From Caldinitratiruptor microaerophilus (GTDB lineage: Bacteria > Bacillota > Sulfobacillia > Symbiobacteriales > ZC4RG38): 64,000 nucleotides of DNA. The translations under genes and the position numbers were made by a program. The stretch is from contig NZ_AP025628.1 of the NCBI RefSeq assembly GCF_025999835.1, forward strand, positions 1 to 64,000, given 5' to 3'. How positions within the stretch are numbered: position 1 is the first letter of the stretch; every line of letters begins with the position of its first letter. Of the stretch, positions 12,590 to 20,498 are shown piece by piece. A model generated the notes under the pieces. That model did no database searches, was not told where the DNA came from, and saw only the letters and a list, made by a program, of their open reading frames with translations.

Positions 12590-13824
12590 TTCTGTCGCCC
12601 CCTTGCGGTGGGGTACACGATGTCCCCTTCCACGACCAGGTCCCGTCCCAGCCGCCGCGTGTACGGCCGGGCCAGCCGGGGCACCTCCGCGAGGTGCGCC
12701 GCCCCCTCGCCGCCCACGGCTGCAGCGCCGCCCCCGCCCAGGAAGAGGGGGGAGAGGTAGAGGCGCGCCCCGTCCGCCAGGTGCCGGTCGAGCAGGGCGC
12801 CGAGCAGCTGGCCTCCCCCCTCTGCCAGCACGCTGACGACCTCGCGGCGGCCCAGCTCGGCCAGGAGCGCCTCCAGGTCGACCCGGCCGTCCGGGCCGGG
12901 CGGCAGCACGAGCATCTCGGCGCCGGCGGCCTCGAGCTCCCGGATGCGGTCCGCCGGCGCGGCAGGCGTCACGGCGACGATGGCCGGGAACAACCGGGCC
13001 CAGGACGGCGTCCGGGCGTGGCTGTCGACCACGATGCGGAGCGGCTGGCGGGGCTGCCAGGGGTCATCTTCCGGTGCGGCGTCCGCCGGCGCGTTCCGGA
13101 GCCGGCGAGGAAGCCCCCAGCCGAACGCCAGGGGCCCGGGGCGCACCGCGCGCGCCGTGAGGCGGGGGTCGTCGGCCAGAAGGGTGCCAAGCCCGATCAG
13201 GATGGCGTCCGACTGGTCCCGCACCTGGTGCACCTCCTGCCGGGCCGCCTCGCTCGAGATCCACCGCGACTCGCCGGTTCGGGTGGCGATGCGCCCGTCG
13301 AGGGAAGTGGCCACCTTCACCAGGACGTACGGGCGGCCGGTTCGCTTGTAGTGCAGCCAGGGGCGGTTGAGCCGCTCGGCGTGCTCCGCCAGGAGCCCCA
13401 CGTCGACCCGGACCCCTGCCTGGCGCAGGCGCGCGAAGCCCCGGCCCCGCACCCGGGGGTCGGGATCCTCCATCGCTGCCACGACCCGGGCCACGCCGGC
13501 GGCCACCAGCGCGTCCGCACAGGGCGGGGTGAGCCCGTGGTGGGCGCACGGCTCCAGGGTGACGTAGGCCGTCGCGCCCCGGGCACGCGGGCCCGCCTCG
13601 CGCAGGGCGAGCGCCTCGGCGTGCGGCTCGCCCCGCCGGCGGTGGTACCCCCGCCCCACCACCTCGCCGCCCTGCACGAGCACGCACCCCACCTGGGGGT
13701 TGGGGTGGGTGCGGTAGCCCGCCCGGGCTGCGAGGGCGAGGGCCTCGTACATGTACCGGCGGTCTTCGGGGGTGAACGGGTTGCGTGCCGGGGTTCCGGC
13801 CCGGAAGGCAGGCGACGTGGCCAA
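12553..13824 (-). CDS. ribD: Bifunctional diaminohydroxyphosphoribosylaminopyrimidine deaminase / 5-amino-6-(5-phosphoribosylamino)uracil reductase
   Basis: RibD of about 423 aa if started at TTG 13824; the deaminase zinc domain is N-terminal and the NADPH reductase domain C-terminal. Deaminase motifs are HPNPQVGCVLV, HAEALALREAG and LEPCAHHGLTPPC (zinc His-Cys-Cys). Reductase motifs are KVATSLDGRIATRTGESRW, VVDSHARTP and LAEGGGQLLGALL. The family starts about five residues before a conserved Tyr-Met, so ATG 13752 (which is that Met) is too late. TTG 13824 sits at the 3' edge of the leader terminator, with the G-run of the hairpin 8 nt upstream as a possible ribosome site. First enzyme gene of the operon after the FMN riboswitch. 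Confidence 0.92.
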   Translation of the reverse strand: MATSPAFRAGTPARNPFTPEDRRYMYEALALAARAGYRTHPNPQVGCVLVQGGEVVGRGYHRRRGEPHAEALALREAGPRARGATAYVTLEPCAHHGLTPPCADALVAAGVARVVAAMEDPDPRVRGRGFARLRQAGVRVDVGLLAEHAERLNRPWLHYKRTGRPYVLVKVATSLDGRIATRTGESRWISSEAARQEVHQVRDQSDAILIGLGTLLADDPRLTARAVRPGPLAFGWGLPRRLRNAPADAAPEDDPWQPRQPLRIVVDSHARTPSWARLFPAIVAVTPAAPADRIRELEAAGAEMLVLPPGPDGRVDLEALLAELGRREVVSVLAEGGGQLLGALLDRHLADGARLYLSPLFLGGGGAAAVGGEGAAHLAEVPRLARPYTRRLGRDLVVEGDIVYPTARGRQNCSPASSRARAP

Positions 13825-13858
13825 CAGAACAACCCCCCGGGAGCTTACCCTGGGGGGT
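13823..13858 (-). terminator. FMN-riboswitch expression platform (terminator/SD-sequestering hairpin)
   Basis: On the minus strand ACCCCCC (13858-13852) pairs with GGGGGGT (13838-13832), followed by the T-rich TGTTCTGTT. It lies about 100 nt downstream of the aptamer and directly before the probable TTG start of ribD. It can therefore act as an intrinsic terminator and also hide the G-rich ribosome site. This is the expected expression platform for FMN-dependent shut-off. Confidence 0.7.
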
Positions 13859-13961
13859 ATATCGGTGGGACCGTGCTCGCGACCGGAACGCGGTGGCCAG
13901 ATCCACCACTGGCCCCACGTACCCGGCAAGGCGCGCCCCCGCGCCCCACCGGCCGGCCGCA

Positions 13962-14204
13962 AACCTTCTCCCATCCGGACTATACCGTCGGCCCCGGATT
14001 CCCGCAGCGCCGCCGTCCGGGGATTCCCCCGGCGCACCGCTGCGGACCGGCGTCAGCCCCGCCCCCCGGGGGCCCGTGGCCCCAGGCCCCGCACGGGTCC
14101 GGGCGGGGGTCGTGGCGCTCGTCCTGCCGTGCCGGCAGGCTTCACCACCGATCGGGAATTGGCGGCGGGACATCGCCCGCTCGCCTCACCCTGCCCCGAA
14201 GGTT
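13962..14204 (-). promoter_or_regulatory. FMN riboswitch (RFN element) with an enlarged hairpin
   Basis: The minus-strand leader of ribD contains the RFN consensus: AACCTTCGGGGCAGGG at the 5' end (14204 downward), AATTCCCGATCGGTGGT, then GAATCCGGGGCCGACGGT and AGTCCGGATGGGAGAAGGTT at the 3' end. The closing stem pairs AACCTT with AAGGTT. FMN binding is known to terminate or block rib operon expression. Here the normally short GGGTGAAATTCCC hairpin is interrupted between GGGTGA and AATTCCC by an extra 25-nt self-complementary hairpin (14161-14185). A long GC-rich variable arm occupies about 14010-14125. Confidence 0.95.
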
Positions 14205-14234
14205 CGCTCCGCTCTCTATCCAGATGTCGCGGCC

Positions 14235-14263
14235 ATTATAGCACCGGCACCCCGGCGCGGCAA
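14235..14263 (-). promoter_or_regulatory. Promoter of the riboflavin operon
   Basis: On the minus strand TTGCCG (14263-14258), a 17-bp spacer and a perfect TATAAT (14240-14235) place transcription start about 25 nt before the FMN aptamer. This is a near-ideal sigma-A promoter. Confidence 0.85.
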
Positions 14264-14338
14264 CGGCCGTGTGGGGGGTTGTCATCCCCGCCGGGCGGGG
14301 CGCATAGCGTGTTGTGGTCAGCGGCGGTGGGTGGCGCG

Positions 14339-15922
14339 ATGAAGCAGAGGGAGTCGGCGGTCCGGGGGGCCGCGGTCTTGGCCGCATCGGGCCTCTTGAT
14401 CCGCCTTTCCGGGCTCGTCTACCAGGTACCTCTCGCGAACTGGCTGGGTGCGGAGGGCATCGGCCTCTACCGGATGGCGCTGCCGGCCTTCTGGGCCTTC
14501 TACCGGTTGGCCCTGGGCGGGGTGCCCACCGCCGTCTCCACGTTGGTGGCGGAATACGACGGTCGCGGGCGTTCGCACGTCTCCGAGCAGGTCTTCCAGC
14601 TCGGCATGGTGTGGATCGCGGTGAGCTCGGCCGTCGCCTCCGCCGCCCTGGCCCTGGGGGCGGGGCTCGTCGCCCGCCTGGTGGGCGACCCGCGCACCGA
14701 ACTCGTGCTCGTCGCGCTGTCACCGGCGATCTACTTCTTCTCGATCCAGCAGGGTTACGGCGCTTACCTGCAGGGACGCCAGCGGATCACCCCGTGGGGC
14801 GTGGCCGGCCTCATCGAGCAGGGAGGGCGCATCGCCGGCGCACTCGTGGGGGTCATCGCGCTGCGTCCCCGGGGGCTGGCGTGGGGAGCCGCCGGAGCGG
14901 CCCTCGGGAACCTGGCCGGTGGCGTCCTGAGCCTCCTGTACCTGGCCTTGACCTACCGGCGGGTCCGGCGCCGCCCCCGTGCCCGGTGGGACCCGGGTGA
15001 ACCTCTCCACAAGCTCGTCGGGCAGATGGCGCGGCTGGCATGGCCCCTCATGCTGAGCGCGGCCGTGCTGCCGCTCCTGAACCTCCTGGACGTGGCCGTC
15101 ATCCAGCGGGGCCTGCAGCGGGGGGGCCTCAGCCCCGCCGAGGCGACCGCACTGTACGGGCAGTACTCCGGCATGGCCTATGTCCTCGCCACCATGCCCT
15201 CCGTGTTCGCGCTGGCGTTCGGCCACGCCCTTCTGCCAGTCGTGGCGGCCGCCCGGGCGCGGGGCGACTGGGAGCGGGTGCGCAGCCGGTGCCTCGTCGC
15301 GCTCCGGGCGATGGCCCTCCTGGGGCTGCCCTCGGCCCTCGGCATGGCCGTCCTGGCAGTTCCGCTCATGACGGCCACCTTCGGCATGCCGGAGGCGGCG
15401 CGCCTTCTGGTGTGGTCGGCCCCGATCGCCCTGCTCAACCCGCTGATGGTGGTGGCGGCCGCGGCGCTGCAGGGACTCGGACTGACGGGACCGCCGGTCC
15501 GCAACCTGACGGCGGCCCTGGTCCTCAAGGTGGTCCTGGACGCCGCGGTGAGCGGGATCCCCGGCTCCGGCATCTACGCCGTGGTGGCCGGATCCGCCCT
15601 TTCCTACGCGCTCACGGCCTGGCTCAACGTGCGCACGCTCGAGCGCCACCTCGACTGGTCCGTACCCTGGAGCCGGGTCCTGCTGCGCCCGCTCCTGGCG
15701 TCGCTGGTCATGGCGGCCGGGGTGGGCATCCTCCTCGCCGGAGGGTGGGTGCCGCGGGGGCCCTGGGGCCAGATCGGCATGGCGCTCGTCGTGGCCCCGC
15801 CCCTCTATGCCCTGGGTCTGGCCTTCACGGGTGCGCTCGGGCGGGAGGACCTGTACGAGATCGCCGGCCCGGCCCTGCGGCGTCTCGAGCGCTTCGAGTG
15901 GCTAGAGCGGATCCTTCACTGA
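14339..15922 (+). CDS. SpoVB-like MOP-superfamily lipid/polysaccharide flippase
   Basis: A 527-aa polytopic protein with about 14 hydrophobic segments, of the SpoVB/MurJ (polysaccharide biosynthesis, MOP flippase) family. Members translocate undecaprenyl-linked precursors; SpoVB acts in spore cortex formation. The N-terminus shows the family pattern (AAVLAASGLLIRLSGLVYQV, residues ~9-28; WLGAEGIGLYRMALP ~33-47; GGVPTAVSTLVAEYD ~61-75). LNLLDVAVIQRGLQ near 244 and the repeated Gly/Pro loops fit SpoVB and YtgP. ATG 14339 has only a weak GGTGGG upstream. It is a single gene, divergent from the rib operon. Which spore or vegetative flippase it is cannot be told from sequence. Confidence 0.88.
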   Translation: MKQRESAVRGAAVLAASGLLIRLSGLVYQVPLANWLGAEGIGLYRMALPAFWAFYRLALGGVPTAVSTLVAEYDGRGRSHVSEQVFQLGMVWIAVSSAVASAALALGAGLVARLVGDPRTELVLVALSPAIYFFSIQQGYGAYLQGRQRITPWGVAGLIEQGGRIAGALVGVIALRPRGLAWGAAGAALGNLAGGVLSLLYLALTYRRVRRRPRARWDPGEPLHKLVGQMARLAWPLMLSAAVLPLLNLLDVAVIQRGLQRGGLSPAEATALYGQYSGMAYVLATMPSVFALAFGHALLPVVAAARARGDWERVRSRCLVALRAMALLGLPSALGMAVLAVPLMTATFGMPEAARLLVWSAPIALLNPLMVVAAAALQGLGLTGPPVRNLTAALVLKVVLDAAVSGIPGSGIYAVVAGSALSYALTAWLNVRTLERHLDWSVPWSRVLLRPLLASLVMAAGVGILLAGGWVPRGPWGQIGMALVVAPPLYALGLAFTGALGREDLYEIAGPALRRLERFEWLERILH

Positions 15923-15942
15923 CGGGAAGGAACCCCGGGAGC

Positions 15943-16452
15943 TCACGCCCCCGGGGCTTCGACCTGCTGGGCCCCTTCCAGGTACGCGGCCCGGTCCCGC
16001 CGCTTGAGGTCCCGGTAGAGCTTCTCCAGAAGCCGGTAGAGCACGCCACGCTCCTCGGCCGTCCAGACGCGCGACAGGTCGGCCATCTCCTTGGCAAGCT
16101 CCTGCTTGATCTCCCACACGCGAGTTCCCTTGTCCGTCAGCCGGATGTTGACCACACGACGGTCTTCCGTGCTCCGCTCGCGCACCAGCCAACCGTCCCG
16201 CTCCAGCCGGTCCGCCACCCCGGTCAGGTTGCCCCGCGAGCAGTTGAGCTCGTCCGCCAGACCGCCCAGCGTGGTGGCGTCCCCGTACATGGCGGCCAGA
16301 AGCAACATGTACTGGGGCATGGTCAGGCCGTAGCGCTGGCTCAGGAAACGGTGGCAGCGCTTCTCCACCATCGCCGAGATGGTCTGCAGGAGCGGCAGGA
16401 CGTTCTCTGGGTTGAACTTCTCGTTCGCCGCTCCCAGATCCGGCTGCTTCAT
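15943..16452 (-). CDS. MarR-family transcriptional regulator
   Basis: A 169-aa winged-helix repressor of the MarR type. GGAGG lies 8 nt upstream of ATG 16452, so the in-frame GTG three codons earlier is not the start. The winged helix spans ~50-115: TMPQYMLLLAAM, LGGLADELNCSRGNLTGVADRLERDG (shown as the recognition helix region, two parts) and the wing STEDRRVVNIRLTDKG (~94-109). Helices at both ends form the dimer. It converges with the flippase gene. Its target is unknown; MarR proteins usually control themselves and an adjacent gene. Confidence 0.9.
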   Translation of the reverse strand: MKQPDLGAANEKFNPENVLPLLQTISAMVEKRCHRFLSQRYGLTMPQYMLLLAAMYGDATTLGGLADELNCSRGNLTGVADRLERDGWLVRERSTEDRRVVNIRLTDKGTRVWEIKQELAKEMADLSRVWTAEERGVLYRLLEKLYRDLKRRDRAAYLEGAQQVEAPGA

Positions 16453-16797
16453 GACACGCACCTCCCCGGCTCTTGGCCGACGACAACACGATTACAGGAA
16501 ACCCAAAAACAGTCAAACCAAGCAGAAAGTCGCTAGCAGGCAAGGAGGTCGGTTCTGCCTTCTCGGGGCAGTCCAGCGACTCCAACCGTCATGTTTCCCT
16601 GAACGGTTGCCCAGTATGCAATTCAGCCCGTTGCAATTGAGAGCGGACCCGGGTTGCAGCGGGTCCCGGCGTGCCCGCCAGCGAGGCGCGGGCCGGCCTG
16701 TCAGATCGCCTACTTTCTGGTACAGGGTATTTCATGGTGTGGATCGGCAACACCGGTGCGACTGCGCGCAGCGGCAGGGCGTCTGGAAACGCTTCCG
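16453..16797. other. Intergenic region between marR-like gene and DUF47 gene
   Basis: About 345 nt that are less GC-rich than the surroundings (for example 16490-16520 and 16590-16640). It should hold the marR promoter on the minus strand. A TTGACT (16516-16511, minus) is visible, but no well-spaced -10 partner was found. No ORF with coding character, repeat array or RNA gene was recognised. Confidence 0.5.
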
Positions 16798-16825
16798 TTG
16801 AGCGCCCGGGTAACTGCCGTATAAT
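16798..16825 (+). promoter_or_regulatory. Promoter of DUF47-pit operon
   Basis: TTGAGC (16798-16803) and a perfect TATAAT (16820-16825) are separated by 16 bp. Transcription would start about 30 nt before the GTG start of the DUF47 gene. Confidence 0.75.
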
Positions 16826-16863
16826 GGGCTTGGGCTGTCCACGTTTCCAAGAGGTGATGCCGG

Positions 16864-17484
16864 GTGCTCTTCGCGAGTCACCGAGATCGCCAGTTCTTCT
16901 CGCTCCTGAGGGACGCCGCGCAGAACCTGGCGGAGAGCGCCCAGGTGTTCTGGGACCTTTCGCAGGCAACGGGACGGGCGGATGAGTACGCTGCCCGCCT
17001 GAAGGACCTGGAGAAGCGGGGTGACCGTTACACTCACGACCTGATCACCTTGCTGAACAAGCTCTTCGTGACCCCTCTGGACCGGGAGGACATCCTGCGG
17101 CTCGCCGTGGTGCTCGACGACGTGGTCGACGGGCTGGAGGCCGCCGCGTCGCGGATCTTCATCTACCGCGTCGACGAGGACAACCGGTACATCCGGGAGT
17201 TCGCCTCCCTGATCATGGGTCAGGCGGAGGAGGTCGTCCAGGCGGTCGAGCGCCTGCAGACCAAGGACCTCCTCCGGATCCGGGAGAACGCCGTGCAGAT
17301 CAACGTGCTCGAGAACCAGGGCGACGACCTCCTCCGGGAAGCCCTGGCGAACCTGCTCAACCACGAGCAGGACCCGGTCCGGATCATCAAGCTGAAGGAG
17401 ATCTTCGAGACCCTGGAGACGGTCACCGACCGGGCCGAGGACGTGGCCAACGCCCTGGAGAGCGTGGTCATGAAGCATGCCTGA
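16864..17484 (+). CDS. DUF47 family PhoU-like protein (Pit accessory)
   Basis: A 206-aa all-helical DUF47 (PhoU-like) protein. These are commonly encoded next to low-affinity phosphate (Pit) transporters and are thought to regulate them. Repeated helical segments carry acidic motifs such as EKRGDRYTHDLITLLNKLFVTP (~50-71, two parts), LDREDILRLAVVLDDVVDGLE (~72-92) and ETLETVTDRAEDVANALE (~184-201). GTG 16864 follows AGAGGTGAT. It overlaps the pit gene by 8 nt, indicating translational coupling. Confidence 0.93.
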   Translation: MLFASHRDRQFFSLLRDAAQNLAESAQVFWDLSQATGRADEYAARLKDLEKRGDRYTHDLITLLNKLFVTPLDREDILRLAVVLDDVVDGLEAAASRIFIYRVDEDNRYIREFASLIMGQAEEVVQAVERLQTKDLLRIRENAVQINVLENQGDDLLREALANLLNHEQDPVRIIKLKEIFETLETVTDRAEDVANALESVVMKHA

Positions 17485-18469
17485 ACTGACGGGGACCGCC
17501 GTGCTCATCCTTGTGGCCGGATTCGTGTTTGCGTTCACAAACGGGTGGGCCGACGCGGTGAGGTCGATCTCCACGGCGGTGTCGACCCGGGTGTGGAGCC
17601 CCCTGCAAGCCGTGCTGCTGGCGGGCGTGGCCAACGCGCTCGGTGCCCTCTTCGGTTCCGAGGTGGCCCGGGTGGTCGGCCTGTCCATCCTGCCGCCGGG
17701 TCCGGATGCGCCGCCGGTGGCGCTGGCGGCGCTCTTCGCCGGGCTCCTCTGGGTAGCGGTGGCCACCGCGTCCGGGTTTCCCGTCAGCAGTTCCCACGCG
17801 CTGCTCGGCGGCCTCGTCGGCGCGGGGCTGGCGCGGTCCGGCTGGGGCGTGCTCGCCACCAAGGGGTTCAAGCTCGTGCTGGCCGCCGCCGTGCTGGGGC
17901 CCCTCGGGGCCGGTCTGGGCGGGTGGGCGCTCCTGGCGCTCCTGCGTGCTCTCCTGGGCGGGCAGCCCGTCGGCCTGGTCCACCGCTGGCTGCGCCACCT
18001 GCAGGTGCTGAGCGCGGCCGCGCTGTGCGCCGGGCACGGGACCAGCGACGGGCAGAAGGTGATGGGGGTGCTGGCCCTCGGCCTCGGCGCGGCCCCGGTG
18101 CTCGCTCGCTCCGAGGTGCCGGCGCACGTGCGGCTCACGGTCGCCATCGCCCTCGGGCTCGGTACGGCGGTGGGCGGCTGGGCGGTCGTGCGCTCGCTGG
18201 GGGTTCGGGTCCTCCACCTCGACCCTCCGAGCGGATTCGCGACGGAGACGAGCTCCGCAGCGCTCCTGCTGCTGGCCGCGGCGACCGGGGCGCCGGTGTC
18301 TGCCACCCACGCGGTGACGGGTGCGATCCTGGGGGTGGGAGCGGCGGGACGGACGGGGATCGTTCGCTGGGGGCTGGCCGGCCCGGTGCTGTGGGTCTGG
18401 GCGGTCACCCTGCCGGGTGCCGCGGCGGTGGGCTACGCCCTTGTCCGGCTGCAGGCGGTCCTGCCGTGA
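17477..18469 (+). CDS. pit: Inorganic phosphate transporter, Pit family
   Basis: A 330-aa PiT permease that imports metal-phosphate complexes in symport with protons. The two signature repeats of the family are present: FTNGWADAVRSISTAVSTRV (~18-37) near the N-terminus, and GHGTSDGQKVMGVLALGLG (~194-212) in the second half. Each half also carries a Ser/His loop (SGFPVSSSHALLGGLVGAG ~98-116; TGAPVSATHAVTGAILGVG ~273-291). Classical members have F-x-N-G-x-x-D-x-A, and N-G-W-A-D-A here is a normal variant. It is coupled to the DUF47 gene. Confidence 0.93.
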   Translation: MPELTGTAVLILVAGFVFAFTNGWADAVRSISTAVSTRVWSPLQAVLLAGVANALGALFGSEVARVVGLSILPPGPDAPPVALAALFAGLLWVAVATASGFPVSSSHALLGGLVGAGLARSGWGVLATKGFKLVLAAAVLGPLGAGLGGWALLALLRALLGGQPVGLVHRWLRHLQVLSAAALCAGHGTSDGQKVMGVLALGLGAAPVLARSEVPAHVRLTVAIALGLGTAVGGWAVVRSLGVRVLHLDPPSGFATETSSAALLLLAAATGAPVSATHAVTGAILGVGAAGRTGIVRWGLAGPVLWVWAVTLPGAAAVGYALVRLQAVLP

Positions 18470-18564
18470 CAGGGTCCGGTGACGTCGGAGGGCCTGGTGA
18501 CGTCTGCACCGGCGTGGTGCTACAATCGTCCGAGTAACCCTCGCAGATCGAGGTGATGGGCCCG

Positions 18565-19428
18565 GTGACCCGGGTGGCGTTCCAGGGCGAGCGGGGAGCG
18601 TTCAGCGACGAGGCGGTGCGGCTGCACTTCGGTCCGGAGGCGGAGTCCGTCCCGTGCCGGACCTTCGCGGACGTGTTCCACTCCGTGGCCGCGGGACGGG
18701 TCGATTACGGCCTGGTGCCGGTGGAAAACTCCATCGCCGGCGGGATCAACGAGGTCTACGATCTCATGCGCCGCTACGACCTCTACATCCGGGGCGAGCG
18801 GGTCCTGCAGGTGCGCCACTGCCTGCTGGCGCTGCCGGGCCAGTCCCTGGCGGAGATCCGGCGCGTGTACTCCCACCCGGCCGCGCTCGACCAGTGCGAG
18901 GGCTGGCTCCGCGAGGCGGGGGTGGAGGCCGTGGCCCAGTACGACACGGCCGGCAGCGCGCGCCTGGTGGCGGAAGAGAAGCTGCAAGGCGTGGGCGCCA
19001 TCGCGTCGCGGTGGGCGGCCGAGATCTACGGCCTGGCCGTGATCGCCGAGGACATCCAGGACGTGAAGGACAACTACACGCGCTTCGTGGTCCTGGGGCG
19101 CGACGCGCTGCCGCGGCAGGAAGGCCCGGCGAAGACCGCGCTCGTCATGTCCACGGCCCACTCGCCCGGGGCGCTCTACCAGTGCCTGGGGGCATTCGCC
19201 CGCCGGGGGATCAACCTGCTCAACCTCGAGTCGCGTCCCGCCAAGAACCGGCCCTGGGAGTACGTCTTCTACCTCGACCTGGACGGGCACCGGGACGATC
19301 CGGTGGTGGCCGAGGCGCTGGCCGAGATGGCCGCTTACACGAGCTTCCTGAAGGTGCTGGGTTCCTTCCCCAGAGACGTGACCTTCAGCGTCTCCGGTAC
19401 GGGCGACGCCGGAGCGGCCGGCCTCTAG
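18565..19428 (+). CDS. pheA: Prephenate dehydratase
   Basis: A 287-aa monofunctional prephenate dehydratase (prephenate to phenylpyruvate, phenylalanine synthesis) with a C-terminal ACT regulatory domain. Catalytic-domain motifs are VAFQGERGAFSDEA at the start, LVPVENSIAGGINEVYDLM (~51-69) and the TRF motif in DNYTRFVVLG (~170-179). The ACT domain (~190-270) has SPGALYQCLGAFARRGINLL and ESRP, the phenylalanine-binding signature. GTG 18565 is chosen because GAGGTGAT is 8 nt upstream and it gives the standard MTRVAFQG start; GTG 18553 and ATG 18556 are also in frame but overlap the ribosome site. Confidence 0.94.
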   Translation: MTRVAFQGERGAFSDEAVRLHFGPEAESVPCRTFADVFHSVAAGRVDYGLVPVENSIAGGINEVYDLMRRYDLYIRGERVLQVRHCLLALPGQSLAEIRRVYSHPAALDQCEGWLREAGVEAVAQYDTAGSARLVAEEKLQGVGAIASRWAAEIYGLAVIAEDIQDVKDNYTRFVVLGRDALPRQEGPAKTALVMSTAHSPGALYQCLGAFARRGINLLNLESRPAKNRPWEYVFYLDLDGHRDDPVVAEALAEMAAYTSFLKVLGSFPRDVTFSVSGTGDAGAAGL

Positions 19429-19519
19429 CCCGCCCGTACACCAGAGCCGGGACCGGCGCGGGCCGGGCGAACCAGATCCTGGCACTCCCAACAAATTCGA
19501 GGGCGGCGCCTGTACCCTA

Positions 19520-19548
19520 TTGACAGCCTTCCAGGTGCTTGTTACTAT
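19520..19548 (+). promoter_or_regulatory. Promoter of the ilv-leu operon
   Basis: A perfect TTGACA (19520-19525), a 17-bp spacer and TACTAT (19543-19548). An overlapping TATACT at 19546-19551 is a second possible -10. It lies just upstream of the T-box leader. Confidence 0.85.
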
Positions 19549-19555
19549 ACTGCAC

Positions 19556-19917
19556 AAAATACGCCGGAAACGGCGATGACGGGGCCAGTAGGCACCGCAC
19601 AGCGAGCTTCAGAGAGCCGGGGGCGGCCCGCAGGGCCGCAGGGTGCGACCCGGTGCCGCGGCGGCTGCTGAACCTCCCCCCCGAGCTGCCTCCCTGAACC
19701 GGCTGCGCGCCGCAGTAGGGGAGAACGGTGGAGGCCGTTATCCTCCGGGCGCTTCACTGTCTTCCTGGGTGAAGGCGCCCGCAAAGGCCGGGTACGCGTC
19801 CGGTGGGCCGAAGCCCGCCAGGGGAAGCTCCCGGCGAAGTAGGGTGGTACCGCGGGAAGAGACCCGCCCCTACCGCAAGAGGCTGACAGGAGCCTGGCGG
19901 TGGGGGCGGTTCTTTTT
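19556..19917 (+). promoter_or_regulatory. T-box riboswitch leader of ilv-leu operon
   Basis: About 360-nt leader. Stem I features are CCAGTAGGCAC near 19585, AGAGAG near 19612 and a GGGTGCGACCC apical part near 19641. The invariant T-box AGGGTGGTACCGCG is at 19841-19854, and a strong terminator lies at 19864-19917. Uncharged tRNA pairs with the specifier codon and with the T-box bulge to prevent termination. The likely specifier loop is GAACCTCCC (19670-19678), with CTC (Leu, 19674-19676) the best candidate. CTC is the leucine specifier known for Bacillus ilv-leu, but the assignment here is tentative. Confidence 0.92.
19864..19917 (+). terminator. T-box terminator
   Basis: CCGCCCCTACCGC (19864-19876) pairs with GCGGTGGGGGCGG (19897-19909), followed by TTCTTTTT (19910-19917). 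The 5' part overlaps the alternative antiterminator formed with the T-box sequence. Confidence 0.92.
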
Positions 19918-19958
19918 GCACCTGCAGGCGGCAAGGCCGCGAAGGGAGGTGGGGCGGA

Positions 19959-20498
19959 ATGCGACATGTCCTGGCCGTCCTGGTGGAGAACAACCCGGGC
20001 GTCCTGGCCCGGGTGGCGGCCCTCATCCGGCGGCGGGGGTTCAACATCGAGAGCCTGGCCGTGGGCCCCACGGAGGACCGCCGCATCTCCCGCATGACGC
20101 TGGCGGTCGAGGGGGACGACGCCATCGTCGAACAGGTCGAGAAGCAGCTCAACAAGCTCGTCGAGGTCCTCAAGGTGTCGGACCTGGACGCCGAGAACTC
20201 GGTGACCCGCGAGCTCGCGCTCGTGAAGGTCCACGCCGAGCCCTCCCGCAGGGCCCAGATCCTCCAGCTGGCAGACATCTTCCGGGCCCGGGTGGTCGAC
20301 GTGGGGCGCCGGCACATGACCATCGAGGTGACCGGCACCCAGGACAAGGTCGAGGCGCTCATCAACCTCGCCCGGGAGTACGGCATCCAGGAAGTCGTGC
20401 GCACCGGGGTGATCGCCCTGGAGCGCGGCGGCACCGCCGTCAAGTACGAGAAGGAGGACGTGCCGAATGACGCGGCTGTACTACGACTCGGACGCTGA
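19959..20498 (+). CDS. ilvN: Acetolactate synthase small (regulatory) subunit
   Basis: A 179-aa regulatory subunit of acetohydroxyacid synthase, which confers valine feedback on the catalytic IlvB. The N-terminal ACT domain is plain ([26 protein letters not shown], residues ~4-29, in two parts; [18 protein letters not shown] ~30-47). The C-terminal domain has ELALVKVHA (~85-93) and [15 protein letters not shown] (~124-138). Unusually, it is the first gene after the T-box, while ilvB is the last gene of the same operon 6 kb away. Its 3' end overlaps ilvC by 32 nt, so the last ~11 residues are also read in the ilvC frame. The tail after ~165 is longer than typical. Confidence 0.94.
   Translation: MRHVLAVLVENNPGVLARVAALIRRRGFNIESLAVGPTEDRRISRMTLAVEGDDAIVEQVEKQLNKLVEVLKVSDLDAENSVTRELALVKVHAEPSRRAQILQLADIFRARVVDVGRRHMTIEVTGTQDKVEALINLAREYGIQEVVRTGVIALERGGTAVKYEKEDVPNDAAVLRLGR

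Noticed and set aside
13751-14338. An N-terminal extension of the flippase gene by ~196 codons
   Set aside because: It runs antisense through ribD, the FMN riboswitch and rib promoter; the conserved protein starts at 14339.
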